A DNA stretch of 64,000 nucleotides from Kitasatospora sp. NA04385. GTDB lineage: Bacteria; Actinomycetota; Actinomycetes; Streptomycetales; Streptomycetaceae. The notes beneath the pieces are model-generated. The model searched no databases. It was not told the DNA's origin and saw only the letters and a list, made by a program, of their open reading frames with translations. The position numbers and the translations under genes are program-made. This document shows, piece by piece, positions 1-8,524 of this stretch; the first letter of the stretch is position 1; the number at the start of each line of letters is the position of its first letter. The stretch is taken from NCBI RefSeq assembly GCF_013364235.1, contig NZ_CP054919.1, forward strand, positions 6,435,313 through 6,499,312, given 5' to 3'.

Positions 1-794
1 GTCTCGGTGGTGAGCGGCCCGATTTCTGGAGATCCGAACCCTGGCTGACCTGGCGGGAGTTGCTGCCCGTCCGGGAGCCCGCGTCGCGGTCCCGGCACCG
101 GGTGCGGATCACGCCCCGCACCGATCGGCTGCTCGCCGCGCTGGCCGATCCGGACACCCCGTACCGCGAACGCGACGAAGCCCTGAACACCCTGGCCGAA
201 CGCCCTGCCGTGCCGGTCCGACTCCTCTCGCTGGTACCGGACTTGACCACCGACGGGCGGGACGGGTTCGGCGTGCGGGCGCTCGGTGGCGTGCACCGCG
301 CGGTGCGACGGCTCGGGCCGCTCGCGGTCGGACCGGCTCGGGAGTGGGCCGACGACGACCGCGACCGGCTGCAGTGGCTGGGCGTGCGGGTGCTCGCCGA
401 GCACGGCGGCCCCGGCGACGCCCCGCGGCTGGTGGCCGAGTTGGCGAGCCAGTGGGAGGAGCGCGGCTGGTGCGGCCCGAATCTCGTCGCCGACGGCCTG
501 GCCCGGCTCGGCCCGGCCGCAGCCGAGGCCGCCCCGCTGCTGCGCCGGTTCTGGCACCACACCCCGCACAGCTACGAACGCCCGTCCTACCTGCGGGCGT
601 TGCACGCGATCGACCCGGAAGCGGCGGCCCCGCTGCTGAGCGAGTCGCTCTGGGACTGCGAGTCGGACGCCCGGCTGTACGCCGTCCGGAACGTTCCCGT
701 GGAAGGTCGACCGGCCTTTCGGCTGGCCGAGTTGCGCGACAGCCCGGCGGAGTGGGAGGTGCTGCGGGAGGCCGCCGCGCGGCGGTTGGGCTGA
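1..794 (+). CDS. HEAT-repeat (PBS-lyase-like) protein, 5' truncated by window edge
   Basis: The reading frame is open from base 3 to the stop at 792-794. Residues encoded upstream of the first possible start (TTG at 60) read as ordinary protein (for example FWRSEPWLTWRELLP), so I think the gene begins before the window. The protein is helical and Ala/Leu/Arg-rich. It repeats 30-40-residue units of the type 'LG..A..A.PLL......ALHAIDPEAAAPLL', which is the HEAT / PBS-lyase-like pattern found in scaffold proteins. I see no catalytic motif, signal peptide or membrane segment. The exact role is unknown; a protein-protein interaction or scaffold role is inferred from the fold only. It converges on the collagenase gene, with a strong hairpin between them. 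Confidence 0.6.
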   Translation, partial: LGGERPDFWRSEPWLTWRELLPVREPASRSRHRVRITPRTDRLLAALADPDTPYRERDEALNTLAERPAVPVRLLSLVPDLTTDGRDGFGVRALGGVHRAVRRLGPLAVGPAREWADDDRDRLQWLGVRVLAEHGGPGDAPRLVAELASQWEERGWCGPNLVADGLARLGPAAAEAAPLLRRFWHHTPHSYERPSYLRALHAIDPEAAAPLLSESLWDCESDARLYAVRNVPVEGRPAFRLAELRDSPAEWEVLREAAARRLG

Positions 795-808
795 GGGGGG
801 ACGCCGGA

Positions 809-837
809 GGCAGCCGCGGTTGGGGGCCGCGGCTGCC
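809..837. terminator. bidirectional hairpin terminator
   Basis: A perfect 11-bp stem (809-819 with 827-837, GGCAGCCGCGG / CCGCGGCTGCC) with a 7-nt loop lies between the stop of the HEAT-repeat gene and the stop of the convergent collagenase gene. No U-tract is present, as is usual for high-GC actinomycete terminators. Confidence 0.65.
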
Positions 838-856
838 GGGGGTGGGGGTCGGCGGG

Positions 857-3541
857 TCAGAACTGGGTGCTGATGGTGACGTCGGAGAAGTCGGTGACCG
901 CGTACAGGCTCAGGTAGCGGTAGCCGGCGGTGGGGTTGGTGACGGTGACGGTCTGGGCGGTGCCCTGGTTGGTGGAGGAGGCGGTGAAGGCGCTCGGGGA
1001 GGCCCAGGTGTCCGCGTTGTAGTAGAGGTAGGCGGTGCCGGTGCCGCCGTTGGCGGTGACCTTCAGGGTGCTGGTGCCGGCCGGGAGGTAGACGTACAGG
1101 TAGTCGATGCTGCCGGCGGTGCGGGTGCGGCCGGTGCGCCGGCAGTTCCGGCCCATCGCGTCGGTGCGCTGGTCGGTGCAGGTCGGCAGGGTGGTGGGGC
1201 CGCTGCCGCCGTCGACGGTGGTGGTGACCGAGGCCGGGGTGGCGGTGGTGCGGCCGTTGGCGTCGGTGACGGTCAGGGCGACGGTGTAGGTGCCGGCCTT
1301 GGCGTAGGTGTGCGAGGGGTTGCGCTGGTCGGAGGAGGAGCCGTCGCCGAAGGTCCAGTGCCAACCGGTGATCTGCGCCGGGGAGCCGGTGACCACCGAG
1401 CGGTCGGTCAGGGTGACGGTGGCGCCGCTCACGGACTGGTCGAACAGCGCGGTCGGGCCGGTGGCGAAGCAGGCGCCGTCGGCGCACCGGGTCAGCCAGG
1501 CGTCGAAGTCGGCGTCGTAGGAGGTGCCGAGGCCGTTGTAGACCGCGTACCCGCCCTGGTAGTCGCCGGTGCGGAAGCGGCCGAGCATGGCGGACACGTC
1601 CGCCGGGTGCTTCTCGAACATGTAGCGGACGGCCAGGTAGCCCCACGGGTAGACCCGGGTGGAGTCCGCGTTGTCGTACGTGTTCTGGAAGATCGTCGAC
1701 AGCTTGTAGGTGTGCTTGGCGGCCTCGGCCATCGCCTGGGTGTCGGTGACGCCCCGGTAGGCGTACGACTGGTACTCGGCGACGCCCTCGATCCACCAGA
1801 TGTCCGGGACGGAGATCTCGGTGGCGAAGTCGCCGGTCATGTCGTAGATGTTGTCGAGGTAGTGGGTGTACTCGTGGTTGAGGTTCCACACGTTGCCCGC
1901 GAAGTCGTCGTTCCACGACTTCTGGTACATCACGCACACCGGCTGGTTGTTCGGGTCGGTGACGTCCATGACGGTCTGGCCGCCGTTGTCGGTCGAGTTG
2001 CCGTAGATCGCCCACGAGTAGGTCTGGTAGTCGGTGGCGCCGGCGAACACCGGCATGACGAGCGTCTTGCCGTACTGGTTCGGCACCGGGCCGTCGTCCT
2101 TGACCAGGCGGTGGAAGAAGGCGTCCTCGCCGCGCAGGCTGTCGCAGACCGGCTGGAGCTGGGCCGCCGTCAGGGCCTGGGCGCGCAGCGTCTTGTTGTC
2201 GCAGACCAGGACGTTGGGCAGGACGGCGTCGGCGAGCTTGGTCGGCAGGTCGCAGGTGCCGTAGTACGAGCACTGGCCCTTGTCGTAGGTGTTGGCGTTG
2301 AACGCCACGTGCACGTAGAGCGGGCCGGAGTCGCCGAGGATCCGGGTGGTGTCGAGCAGTTGCTTGATCAGCGGCTTGGCGGCGTTCTCCACGGCGGTCG
2401 ACGTCCCGGCCATCCGGGCGATGTCGTTGCCCGCGTTGACGTCCAGGAAGGCGTTCGAGGTGCCCAGCAGGTCGCGGTGGTTGAGCGCGAAGTTGCCGAG
2501 CGAGGTGACCAGGCCGGTGTCCGCGCCGATCGCGGTGACGAAGTCGGCGTTCCAGTTGCCGCGCCACAGCGGGGCGAACAGCACCGCGTTGACCGCGTTG
2601 ACCATCTTCGGCGTCGCGTTGTAGCCGTTGCCGTACCCGTTCAGCACCTGCTGGTAGACGTTCAGGTACGTGGCCTGGAGGTTGGCGCTGTCGGTCAGCA
2701 CCAGCACGTCGTACAGCACCGTGCCGTTGGCGTCGGTGACGTCCTTCCAGCGGGTGCCCGCGAAGAAGGCGTCCAGGCCGGCCCTGGTGGCGGCGGTCAG
2801 CGAGGCGTCGTAGGCCCCGACCGCGGCCGGGTAGTAGGACTGCACGTAGTACCCGGCCCGCAGGAACTGCACCAGTTGCAGGATGCCGGAGCCGTCGGTG
2901 CCGTCGTAGGCCGTCGCCAGGCCCTTGAAGGCGTTCGCGACGGTGAGCATGTTCGCCTGCTTGAAGATCGCGCCCGCGTCGGTGCCGGTCACGTTGTACA
3001 GCGTGCTCACGCAGGTGCTCGTCGAGGACTTGACGAAGTTCACCAGGTCGGCACCGGACCGGCTGCCGAAGTCGCCGTACGTGCAGCTCTGCGCGGGCGC
3101 GGCGGTCGCGGTGGGCGCGGCGGCTGCGGCGGTGGTTGCGGTGGTGGCCCGGCTGCCGGTCGCACCGGGGGCGCCGGGCGGCTTGACGGCCGGGGTCCTC
3201 CCGGCGTTCCGCTGCGCCGGGCGCGGGGTGGTCTGGACGGCGGTGCCCTGCGGCTGCCCCATCTGGACCTGGCCGAGCAGGGCGGGCGGCAGCGGCGCGG
3301 CCACCGGGGCCAGGCTCTCGGGGGCCGCGTCGACGATCGGGCCGAGCGGCTTGGGGACGGCCCCGCCGGGGGCCGCGGCGTCCGCGGCGGAGGCCGGGGC
3401 GGAGACCGCCGCGGCGGCGGCCTTCGCGGACTGCCCGCCGGTGGCGGCCGCGGCCGGTGTCACCGGCAGCAGGGTGGCCGCGACGGTGCAGCCGGCCAGC
3501 AGACCGGCCGCCAGCGTGGGGAGGGGTATGCGCAGACGCAC
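857..3541 (-). CDS. secreted M9-family microbial collagenase with PKD and pre-peptidase C-terminal domains
   Basis: Zinc metalloprotease predicted to cleave collagen or gelatin outside the cell. I chose the GTG at 3541 (894 aa) because AGGAG lies 7 nt upstream and the protein then begins with a classic Sec signal (VRLRIPLPTLAAGLLAG...PAAAA). The reading frame stays open to an ATG at 3604. The catalytic HEYTH motif (HEXXH) starts at about residue 556 and the third zinc ligand lies in EGVAEYQS at about residue 589, the M9 spacing. A PKD domain (about 690-775, WTFGDG and YTVALTVTD) is followed by a C-terminal pre-peptidase-type beta domain (about 785-894). An Ala/Pro-rich linker follows the signal peptide. 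The promoter region shares a 10-bp motif with that of the adjacent LysR gene, suggesting control by it. Confidence 0.93.
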   Translation of the reverse strand: MRLRIPLPTLAAGLLAGCTVAATLLPVTPAAAATGGQSAKAAAAAVSAPASAADAAAPGGAVPKPLGPIVDAAPESLAPVAAPLPPALLGQVQMGQPQGTAVQTTPRPAQRNAGRTPAVKPPGAPGATGSRATTATTAAAAAPTATAAPAQSCTYGDFGSRSGADLVNFVKSSTSTCVSTLYNVTGTDAGAIFKQANMLTVANAFKGLATAYDGTDGSGILQLVQFLRAGYYVQSYYPAAVGAYDASLTAATRAGLDAFFAGTRWKDVTDANGTVLYDVLVLTDSANLQATYLNVYQQVLNGYGNGYNATPKMVNAVNAVLFAPLWRGNWNADFVTAIGADTGLVTSLGNFALNHRDLLGTSNAFLDVNAGNDIARMAGTSTAVENAAKPLIKQLLDTTRILGDSGPLYVHVAFNANTYDKGQCSYYGTCDLPTKLADAVLPNVLVCDNKTLRAQALTAAQLQPVCDSLRGEDAFFHRLVKDDGPVPNQYGKTLVMPVFAGATDYQTYSWAIYGNSTDNGGQTVMDVTDPNNQPVCVMYQKSWNDDFAGNVWNLNHEYTHYLDNIYDMTGDFATEISVPDIWWIEGVAEYQSYAYRGVTDTQAMAEAAKHTYKLSTIFQNTYDNADSTRVYPWGYLAVRYMFEKHPADVSAMLGRFRTGDYQGGYAVYNGLGTSYDADFDAWLTRCADGACFATGPTALFDQSVSGATVTLTDRSVVTGSPAQITGWHWTFGDGSSSDQRNPSHTYAKAGTYTVALTVTDANGRTTATPASVTTTVDGGSGPTTLPTCTDQRTDAMGRNCRRTGRTRTAGSIDYLYVYLPAGTSTLKVTANGGTGTAYLYYNADTWASPSAFTASSTNQGTAQTVTVTNPTAGYRYLSLYAVTDFSDVTISTQF

Positions 3542-3630
3542 TGCTTCTCCTGGGGGAGGGAGCTCACTGAGCACATCAGAGGGGGAGGGTGACGCGGTGA
3601 GCATCCTGGCACCGGAAGCCGGGTCAGAAC

Positions 3631-3656
3631 AATGTCACAGGTCATATGACATTGCA
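3631..3656 (-). promoter_or_regulatory. candidate LysR-type operator upstream of collagenase
   Basis: AATGTCA (3631-3637) and TGACATT (3647-3653) form a 7-bp inverted repeat with a 9-bp spacer; the centre also holds the palindrome GTCATATGAC (3641-3650). On the minus strand the element reads TGCAATGTCA, and the same 10-mer recurs at 4805-4814 upstream of the LysR gene. It lies about 90-115 bp before the collagenase start. Confidence 0.5.
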
Positions 3657-3763
3657 TGAACGCGGCATAACACGACCGGGAAAACCTTGGGACGGGGTGC
3701 GGGCGCTCGGCGCGGGCGCGGGGTTCGGGCGCGGGGTTCGCGCGGGTGGCCCGGGCGCGTGGC

Positions 3764-4747
3764 TCAGGTGCGCGGCGGGCGGAAGGTGCGACCGGCCCAG
3801 CTGTGCAGGTGGGGGGCCTCGGCGGCGAGCTCCCGGTACGCGGCCGCGGCCGCCCCGAACAGCGTGTCGGCCAGAGCCGGACCGACCGTGGCACGCCGCC
3901 ACAGCAGCACGTACCGCAGCCACAGCGGCGTCCCCAGCAGCGGCTTGACCGCGACGCCGGGCGCCGGTGCGGCGCTCCCCGGCACCAGCGCCGCACCCAG
4001 CCCGGCGGCCACCAGGTCGAGCACCTCCCGCCGCCCGCACGGCAGTTCGCGCACCCCGGCCGGGGCGAACGAGGCCGCCTCGCAGGCGGCCCGGAGCAGT
4101 GCGGGCCAGGCCGCGCCGTCGGCGGCCGGCAGCAGCCAGGTCTCACCGGCCAGGTCGGCCAGGGCGGGTTCGGCGTGGTGGCGCAACGGGTGCCCGGCGG
4201 GCAGTGCGACGAACACCGGCTCGGTGGCGACGACCCGCGCCGCCAGGGCCGGGGTCGCGCGCAGCCCCGAACCGGGGTGGTCGAGCAGCAGCGCCAGGTC
4301 GAAGGGCGGCTCGGGGAGTTGGGCGGAGGGCTGGGCGGGAGGCTGGGGGGACGGCGGTTCGGCGGGACGGGCGGCGGCCAGGGCGAAGCGCAGTTCCGGT
4401 CGCAGCTGCCTGGCCCTGGCCAGGGTGCCGGGCAGCAGGGCGGGGCAGTCGGCGGCCAGCAGCAGTTCGCGGTGCGGGCGCCCGCCGTCCGGGAGGCCGG
4501 CCCGGCCCAGCCGGTCGACCCGGGCGAGCACCTCGCGGGCGGCGGCCAGCACCTCGGCCCCGAAGGTGGTGGGCACCACGCCGGCCGCCGTCCGGTCGAA
4601 CACCACCGCGCCCAAGTAACGCTCGATCCGCCGCAGTTGGGTGCTGGTCGCGGGCTGGGACGCGCCGATCGCCGCCGCCGCCCGCCCCACGCTGCCGCTG
4701 TCGGCGATCGCGCAGAGCACCCGCAGGTGTCGCAGTTCCAGATCCAC
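3764..4747 (-). CDS. LysR-family transcriptional regulator
   Basis: A 327-aa protein of normal LTTR length. The N-terminus (MDLELRHLRVLCAIADSGSV) and the helix-turn-helix at about residues 19-40 (AAAAIGASQPATSTQLRRIE) are characteristic. The rest is a type-2 periplasmic-binding-like effector domain, with an unusual Pro-rich segment at about 125-145 (PAEPPSPQPPAQPSAQLP). It is encoded immediately upstream of, and on the same strand as, the secreted collagenase gene, with a 222-bp promoter-bearing gap. The shared TGCAATGTCA motif in front of both genes suggests it regulates both itself and the collagenase; that is inference. Confidence 0.92.
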   Translation of the reverse strand: MDLELRHLRVLCAIADSGSVGRAAAAIGASQPATSTQLRRIERYLGAVVFDRTAAGVVPTTFGAEVLAAAREVLARVDRLGRAGLPDGGRPHRELLLAADCPALLPGTLARARQLRPELRFALAAARPAEPPSPQPPAQPSAQLPEPPFDLALLLDHPGSGLRATPALAARVVATEPVFVALPAGHPLRHHAEPALADLAGETWLLPAADGAAWPALLRAACEAASFAPAGVRELPCGRREVLDLVAAGLGAALVPGSAAPAPGVAVKPLLGTPLWLRYVLLWRRATVGPALADTLFGAAAAAYRELAAEAPHLHSWAGRTFRPPRT

Positions 4748-4804
4748 GGCGGGCCCTCCTCGCGTGCGGGCGGCCCCGCCTCGGCGGTGGCATCGGGCGA
4801 CCTA

Positions 4805-4837
4805 TGCAATGTCACACGCAACATGTCAGATGATTGC
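4805..4837 (+). promoter_or_regulatory. candidate operator upstream of the LysR gene
   Basis: TGCAATGTCA at 4805-4814 repeats exactly the motif before the collagenase gene. The segment is flanked by GCAAT (4806-4810) and ATTGC (4833-4837), and a second TGTCA lies at about 4824-4828. It is in the expected autoregulatory position about 60-90 bp upstream of the LysR start. Confidence 0.45.
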
Positions 4838-4926
4838 GCTCACCTTGGCTTCCCGGCAGTGCCGCGTCAAGCCCCCGGCCGGTGGAAACTCCCTGGAAGG
4901 CGGGCCCGTCGGCACCCGGCGGCCCG

Positions 4927-5679
4927 TCAGGCGGACGGTGTGCCAACCTGCCCGGCGGGCAGCGGGTGGCGCTGGTACCACTCCGTCCCCGCCATCCGGG
5001 CCCGGTCCGCCGAGGACGCGGCCGCCAGCCGGCCCGGCAGCGCGCCGCGCTCCACCTCCGAGCGGTGCGCGAACACCGCCGCCAACTTGCGCTCCAGCCA
5101 CGGCGAGACGTCCAACGCCTCCGCCTCCCCGTCCGGCACGGCGTACGCCACCCGCCCGGGGCGCAGCAGCAGCCCGGCCAGCGCGCGGGCCGCCCGCTCC
5201 GGGTGGGTGGCCAGTAGCAGCCGTCGCACCCGGACGGGCTCGCCCAGCTCCGGGTACAGGCCGGGCAGCGCGGCGGCCTGCACCGCGAGCACCGTCAGCC
5301 GGTGGGTCTGCCGGTGGTCCGGGTGGCCGGTCATCCCGCCGTACGCGTCGTGCGTCACCACCCATTCAGGCCGGAAGGCGCGCACCTCGGCGACCAGCCG
5401 CCGCACCGCCTCCTCCAGCGGCGCGTCCAGCAGCCGGGCCGCGCCGGGCGCCGACTCCGGGACCTTGGCGTCCGCGTAACCCAGCAGCCGGGGCGGTCCG
5501 GCCCCCAACTCCGCCAGCGCCCGGGCCAGTTCGGGCACCCGATGGGTGCCCTCCGCCCAGGTCGCGGTCACCACGGCCGTCCGCGCCCCCGCCGCCGCGT
5601 GCCGGGCCAGCAGCCCGCCCGCCGCCAGCGACTCGTCGTCCGGATGCGCGAACACACCCAGTACGTCGGGCAGTTCCAT
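4927..5679 (-). CDS. PIG-L family (LmbE-like) N-acetyl-sugar deacetylase
   Basis: A 250-aa zinc-dependent deacetylase of the family that includes MshB, Mca and LmbE. The signature AHPDDE lies at residues 11-16 (metal ligands His and Asp, general base Asp). The second metal motif GHPDHRQTHRL (HPDH) is near residue 120. Length and motif order are normal for the family. The substrate cannot be told from sequence: it could be GlcNAc-inositol-type mycothiol precursors, mycothiol conjugates or a secondary-metabolite sugar. The gene stands alone, upstream of the LysR gene on the same strand with a 179-bp gap. Confidence 0.9.
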   Translation of the reverse strand: MELPDVLGVFAHPDDESLAAGGLLARHAAAGARTAVVTATWAEGTHRVPELARALAELGAGPPRLLGYADAKVPESAPGAARLLDAPLEEAVRRLVAEVRAFRPEWVVTHDAYGGMTGHPDHRQTHRLTVLAVQAAALPGLYPELGEPVRVRRLLLATHPERAARALAGLLLRPGRVAYAVPDGEAEALDVSPWLERKLAAVFAHRSEVERGALPGRLAAASSADRARMAGTEWYQRHPLPAGQVGTPSA

Positions 5680-5768
5680 CCCGCCACCACCTCTCCCGCG
5701 CGCGACCCCGCGCGCCCACGACCACGCTAGTGCTGCGACCGGAAACGTTCACCGGGCCGGCGGGGTGG

Positions 5769-6131
5769 TCAGGCTGCCTGGCCGAGGGGACGTCCGCCGT
5801 AGCGGACACCCTTTTCGCTGCGGATACGGGCGCGTTCGCGGCGTTGGGCTTCCAGCAGGTCCGGGGCGCGGGTACGGGTGTTGCGCCAGCACAGGTGGGC
5901 GTACAGCGCGCGGGTCCGGACGGTGTGACGGGGGTGGTGGGAGTTCGTGATCGTGAACTGCCGCAGCGGCCCGGAGTGCGCTTCGATCGGGTTGGCCCAG
6001 GACGTGCGGGCCGGGGTGAAGCACAGCTCGACCCGGTTGTGACGGGCTCGGCGGATCGAACCCAGCGCAGCCCGGCCGGGTGTGGTCAATGCCCCTGCGG
6101 CGGCGATTGACGCCCCAGCGGGTGTCGTTGT
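5769..6131 (-). pseudogene. IS630-family transposase remnant
   Basis: The C-terminal part reads NRVELCFTPARTSWANPIEA, then HTVRTRALYAHLCWRN and RRERARIRSEKG, the typical ending of actinomycete IS630 transposases. Immediately upstream, in another minus-strand frame near 6075-6130, is TRWGVNRRRRGIDHT, which belongs just N-terminal to it. The segment that normally carries the VILDNLSANK-type catalytic Asp is missing between the two. The copy is therefore both frameshifted and internally deleted, lacks the N-terminal half, and cannot be active. Confidence 0.75.
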
Positions 6132-6555
6132 CTGCCGGGCGACCCCTTCCAGGGCGTCGATGCCCTGCACCGGGTCGACTTCGTGAGGCAGGAGGGCGCG
6201 GTCCGGCGGCCCTGAGCCCGACCGTCGACTCCCCGCGGCCGTCCAGCGCGTCCGGCGGGAGGGGCCGGTCATCGAGGTGGGCGAGCAGGTCGCCGGGGCT
6301 GGGGCCGCCCGGGGCGCTGCACCCGCCGAGCAGGGTCATCACCCCCCGGGTCACGTTCACACCGGAGGCCGGCACACGATCGAGCCGGCCTCCGGTGACC
6401 AGGAGGTGTCGTCGCCCGCCAGGAAGAGGGCGTCGGCGGTACGCCGGACCGGTGGTAGCGGACCCGAGCAACGGAATGCAGCCCTCCCGCTCATGGTGCT
6501 CGCAGGCCACCCCGGCCCAGGGCTTCGGCGTAGTCGGGTGATGTCCGGTTTGTGA
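6132..6555. other. 424-bp stretch between two IS remnants, no convincing gene
   Basis: Every frame is open because of the high GC content, but none gives a protein I recognise or has a ribosome site before a credible start. It is probably further IS-derived debris, possibly the missing 5' part of the IS630 gene after rearrangement. I found no intact terminal inverted repeat here. Confidence 0.35.
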
Positions 6556-7242
6556 TCACGCGAGTCCGAGGAGTCCGAGGAGTCCGAGTGGTCTCTGCGG
6601 GTCGCGGGCGTTGCGGCGGAGGGCGGCGGTGATGTTCGTGACGCCGGTCCGCTTCAGGGCTCCGACGGCCAGGTTGCGCAAGGTCGCCATCGCGCGTGGC
6701 GCACTCGTCTTCTCGCCGACGTCCAACTGGGCCAGGACCGGGCCGGTGGTGTGCGCCATCGCGGCGAGGAGGCGGATCTTGCGGCCATGGGCCTTGGCGG
6801 CTCCGCGCAGGCTCTTGCCGTCCACCGCCAGCCCGTGCAAGCCGGCGCTCACGGGTCGGCGGTCTGCGGGCCGGCGGCCGACGGCCCGGTCCAGCGCGTC
6901 GGCGTCGATGCGGGCCGGCAGCCGGCGGACCGTCGATTCGGCAGGCAGAAGCCGTTCGGGCACCAGAGGATCGGGGCGGACACCGAGGCGCTCCCGCACC
7001 TGGGCCGGGGCGTCGGCGATCCATTCGCCCACCGCCAGAAGCGAGGTCGCCCCGGCCAGCACCGCGCACGCGGTCAGCGCGAGCACGACGGCAGGCGCGT
7101 GGCGCACCCCGCGCGGATCACGAGGGTCCGGCACCGCGGCCAATCGCCCCGGCAGCCCCGGAACCCCGGCAGGAGCGACCTCGGGTCGCTCGCGGAGCTG
7201 GTCAAGGGCAGGCGGGATCAGAGACGATGCGTCGACAGGCAC
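6556..7242 (-). pseudogene. ISAs1-family transposase with in-frame internal deletion
   Basis: The N-terminal half is a good ISAs1 transposase: a VPDPRDPRGVRH motif, then ALTACAVLAGATSLLAVGEW, then LAVDGKSLRGA. After AQLDVGEKT the protein jumps straight to SAPRAMATLRNLAVGAL, a motif that normally sits near the C-terminus. Family members are roughly 370-400 aa; this one is 228 aa. About 150-170 residues, including the central catalytic core, are absent without loss of frame. The C-terminus carries a 9-bp tandem duplication (6560-6590) that encodes GLLGLLGLA. It starts at ATG 7242, with an inverted-repeat element just upstream. Confidence 0.85.
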
Positions 7243-7317
7243 GGTCTTCCACTTGGATCACGGGGCGTAGAGAACTCCATGATCTTGGAAGCCGTGCCTG
7301 CCCGACCCGGGCAGGCA
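7236..7317. repeat. nested inverted repeats upstream of the ISAs1 remnant
   Basis: The segment 7236-7260 (CAGGCACGGTCTTCC...) is an imperfect inverted copy of 7280-7300 (TGATCTTGGAAGCCGTGCC...). Overlapping the right arm is a perfect 10-bp hairpin, TGCCTGCCCG (7295-7304) with CGGGCAGGCA (7308-7317), loop 3 nt. These are probably terminal or subterminal sequences of the ISAs1 element. Confidence 0.55.
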
Positions 7318-7352
7318 TCAGCGACGGGGCCGACGGCACGTAGCATCAGCCT

Positions 7353-7625
7353 GTGACGAGGACACCGAGGCCAGGAGCCCATTGCCCTGTGTGCGGGCTC
7401 GATCAGGGATTCGATCCCTGGGGTTCCGACGGACTGACGCCGTCGTTCGCAATCTGCAGCTGCTGCTTCATCGAGTTCGGCTACGAGGACGCCTCGAATG
7501 CGGGGGTCATGACCGCGCGAGCCGCATGGATCGAGGCTGGCTGCCCTTGGCGCGGACCGGTGAGCGAACGCCCGGCGGCGTGGGATCCCCAGGTGCAACT
7601 GGTCGACAGCTTGAAGCTGCCGTAA
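7353..7625 (+). CDS. small cysteine-rich (CPCC-type zinc ribbon) protein
   Basis: A 90-aa cytosolic protein starting at GTG 7353. It has two Cys pairs, CPVCG (about residues 11-15) and CSCC (about 35-38), followed by FIEFGYEDASNAG and AWIEAGCPWRG. This layout (CPVCG, then ICxCC.xEFGY.D, then W...G.PWRG) matches a family of small bacterial zinc-ribbon-like proteins often seen as orphan or immunity-like genes. No function can be assigned. It lies directly after the ISAs1 left end, so it may be cargo or simply a neighbour. Confidence 0.65.
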   Translation: MTRTPRPGAHCPVCGLDQGFDPWGSDGLTPSFAICSCCFIEFGYEDASNAGVMTARAAWIEAGCPWRGPVSERPAAWDPQVQLVDSLKLP

Positions 7626-7919
7626 GGCTGGGCCTCGGGCCGGACATCCGTATCCGTGAACGCCTCTCACCCTCTCGAGGCCACATTCACGAATCGGACA
7701 TCCCGCGACTTCGCCGAAGCCCTGCACCCCGGCCAATGCCGACGTGCACCAGGAGGTGCAAGGAGTGGATTGCCGGCACAAGGGAAACGGACGCAGTGAG
7801 CGGTGGTTTGATTCCGTCCGAACCAATATCGTTGAACATCTTGCGCGGAGTCCGGACTCGATCAAGACGCGGTAGCGCGCACTCGCTGAATGCGCCAACG
7901 AGCTTGGGAGGGGATCCAG

Positions 7920-8297
7920 TTGAAGGGCGTTCTGAGTCGGACGAAGAAGCTGATGGCCGTAGGCGTAACGGTGATTGGGGTTCTCGGACTTACCGCGACA
8001 ACCGCTTTCGCCGGAAGTGCCTACAACTTCGGCGGCACCGTGGCTGGTCCTCATTGTTATGCCTGGATAGTCTCGGATGGCAGCAGCTGGAACTGGGCGG
8101 TCGGGGTGACCTCCGGGGCATCCGACTGCATGGTCCAGTTGGAGCAGCGAAACACCTCCAACGGAGGTACGACCTACACCGCATGGGCATACGGCAGCAC
8201 GAGCCACCTGTACCACAATGACGGAACGCACCAGCTTCGGGTTTTCCTCCGGGAAGGGACCTCCGGTTCCGGTACCCCTGGGGCCTGGGTCAACTAG
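7920..8297 (+). CDS. small secreted protein of unknown function
   Basis: I chose TTG 7920 (125 aa) because GGGAGGGG (7906-7913) lies 6 nt upstream; an in-frame ATG at 7890 lacks a ribosome site. The N-terminus is a clear Sec signal peptide (KKLMAVGVTVIGVLGLTA, cleavage probably after AFA). The mature part, about 95 aa, is rich in Ser, Gly, Tyr and Trp, has two Cys that could form a disulphide (HCYAW and SDCMV), and looks like a small all-beta extracellular domain. It resembles the small secreted hypotheticals common in Streptomyces; I do not recognise a family. The 294 bp before it hold no other gene, only a possible promoter (TTGAAC near 7832). Confidence 0.75.
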   Translation: MKGVLSRTKKLMAVGVTVIGVLGLTATTAFAGSAYNFGGTVAGPHCYAWIVSDGSSWNWAVGVTSGASDCMVQLEQRNTSNGGTTYTAWAYGSTSHLYHNDGTHQLRVFLREGTSGSGTPGAWVN

Positions 8298-8335
8298 GAC
8301 CTGTCGGGCCGATCATGTGACTGTCGCCCGTTCCT

Positions 8336-8524
8336 GCGCAAGGGATCGAGAGGCGGACGGCCACCGGGTTCGACGAGGAGCGGTACAAGAAGCGCAGCAC
8401 TGTCGAACGAGCCGCCAATCGGCTCAAGAACTTCCGTGCGGTGGCTACGGGGTGTGACAAGCGCGGCTACGTGTTCCTCGGCACTGCCCCAGCTGCAGCT
8501 GTCATCGTGCGGCTCCGCTCATGA
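8336..8524 (+). pseudogene. IS5-family transposase C-terminal remnant
   Basis: One frame reads GIERRTATGFDEERYKKRST followed by VERAANRLKNFRAVATGCDK and RGYVFLGTAPAAAVIVRLRS, then TGA at 8522-8524. The YKKR.TVER..NRLK.FR.VAT...K pattern is the C-terminal DDE glutamate region of IS5/IS427-group transposases. Nothing upstream of about 8330 fits, so only the last 60 or so codons survive. Its end overlaps the stop of the minus-strand gene that follows. Confidence 0.7.

Noticed and set aside
344..3592. Plus-strand open frame of over 1000 codons opposite the collagenase gene
   Set aside because: The translation is Gly/Val/Arg-rich without motifs, and the minus strand has the M9 protease with signal peptide, HEYTH and a ribosome site.
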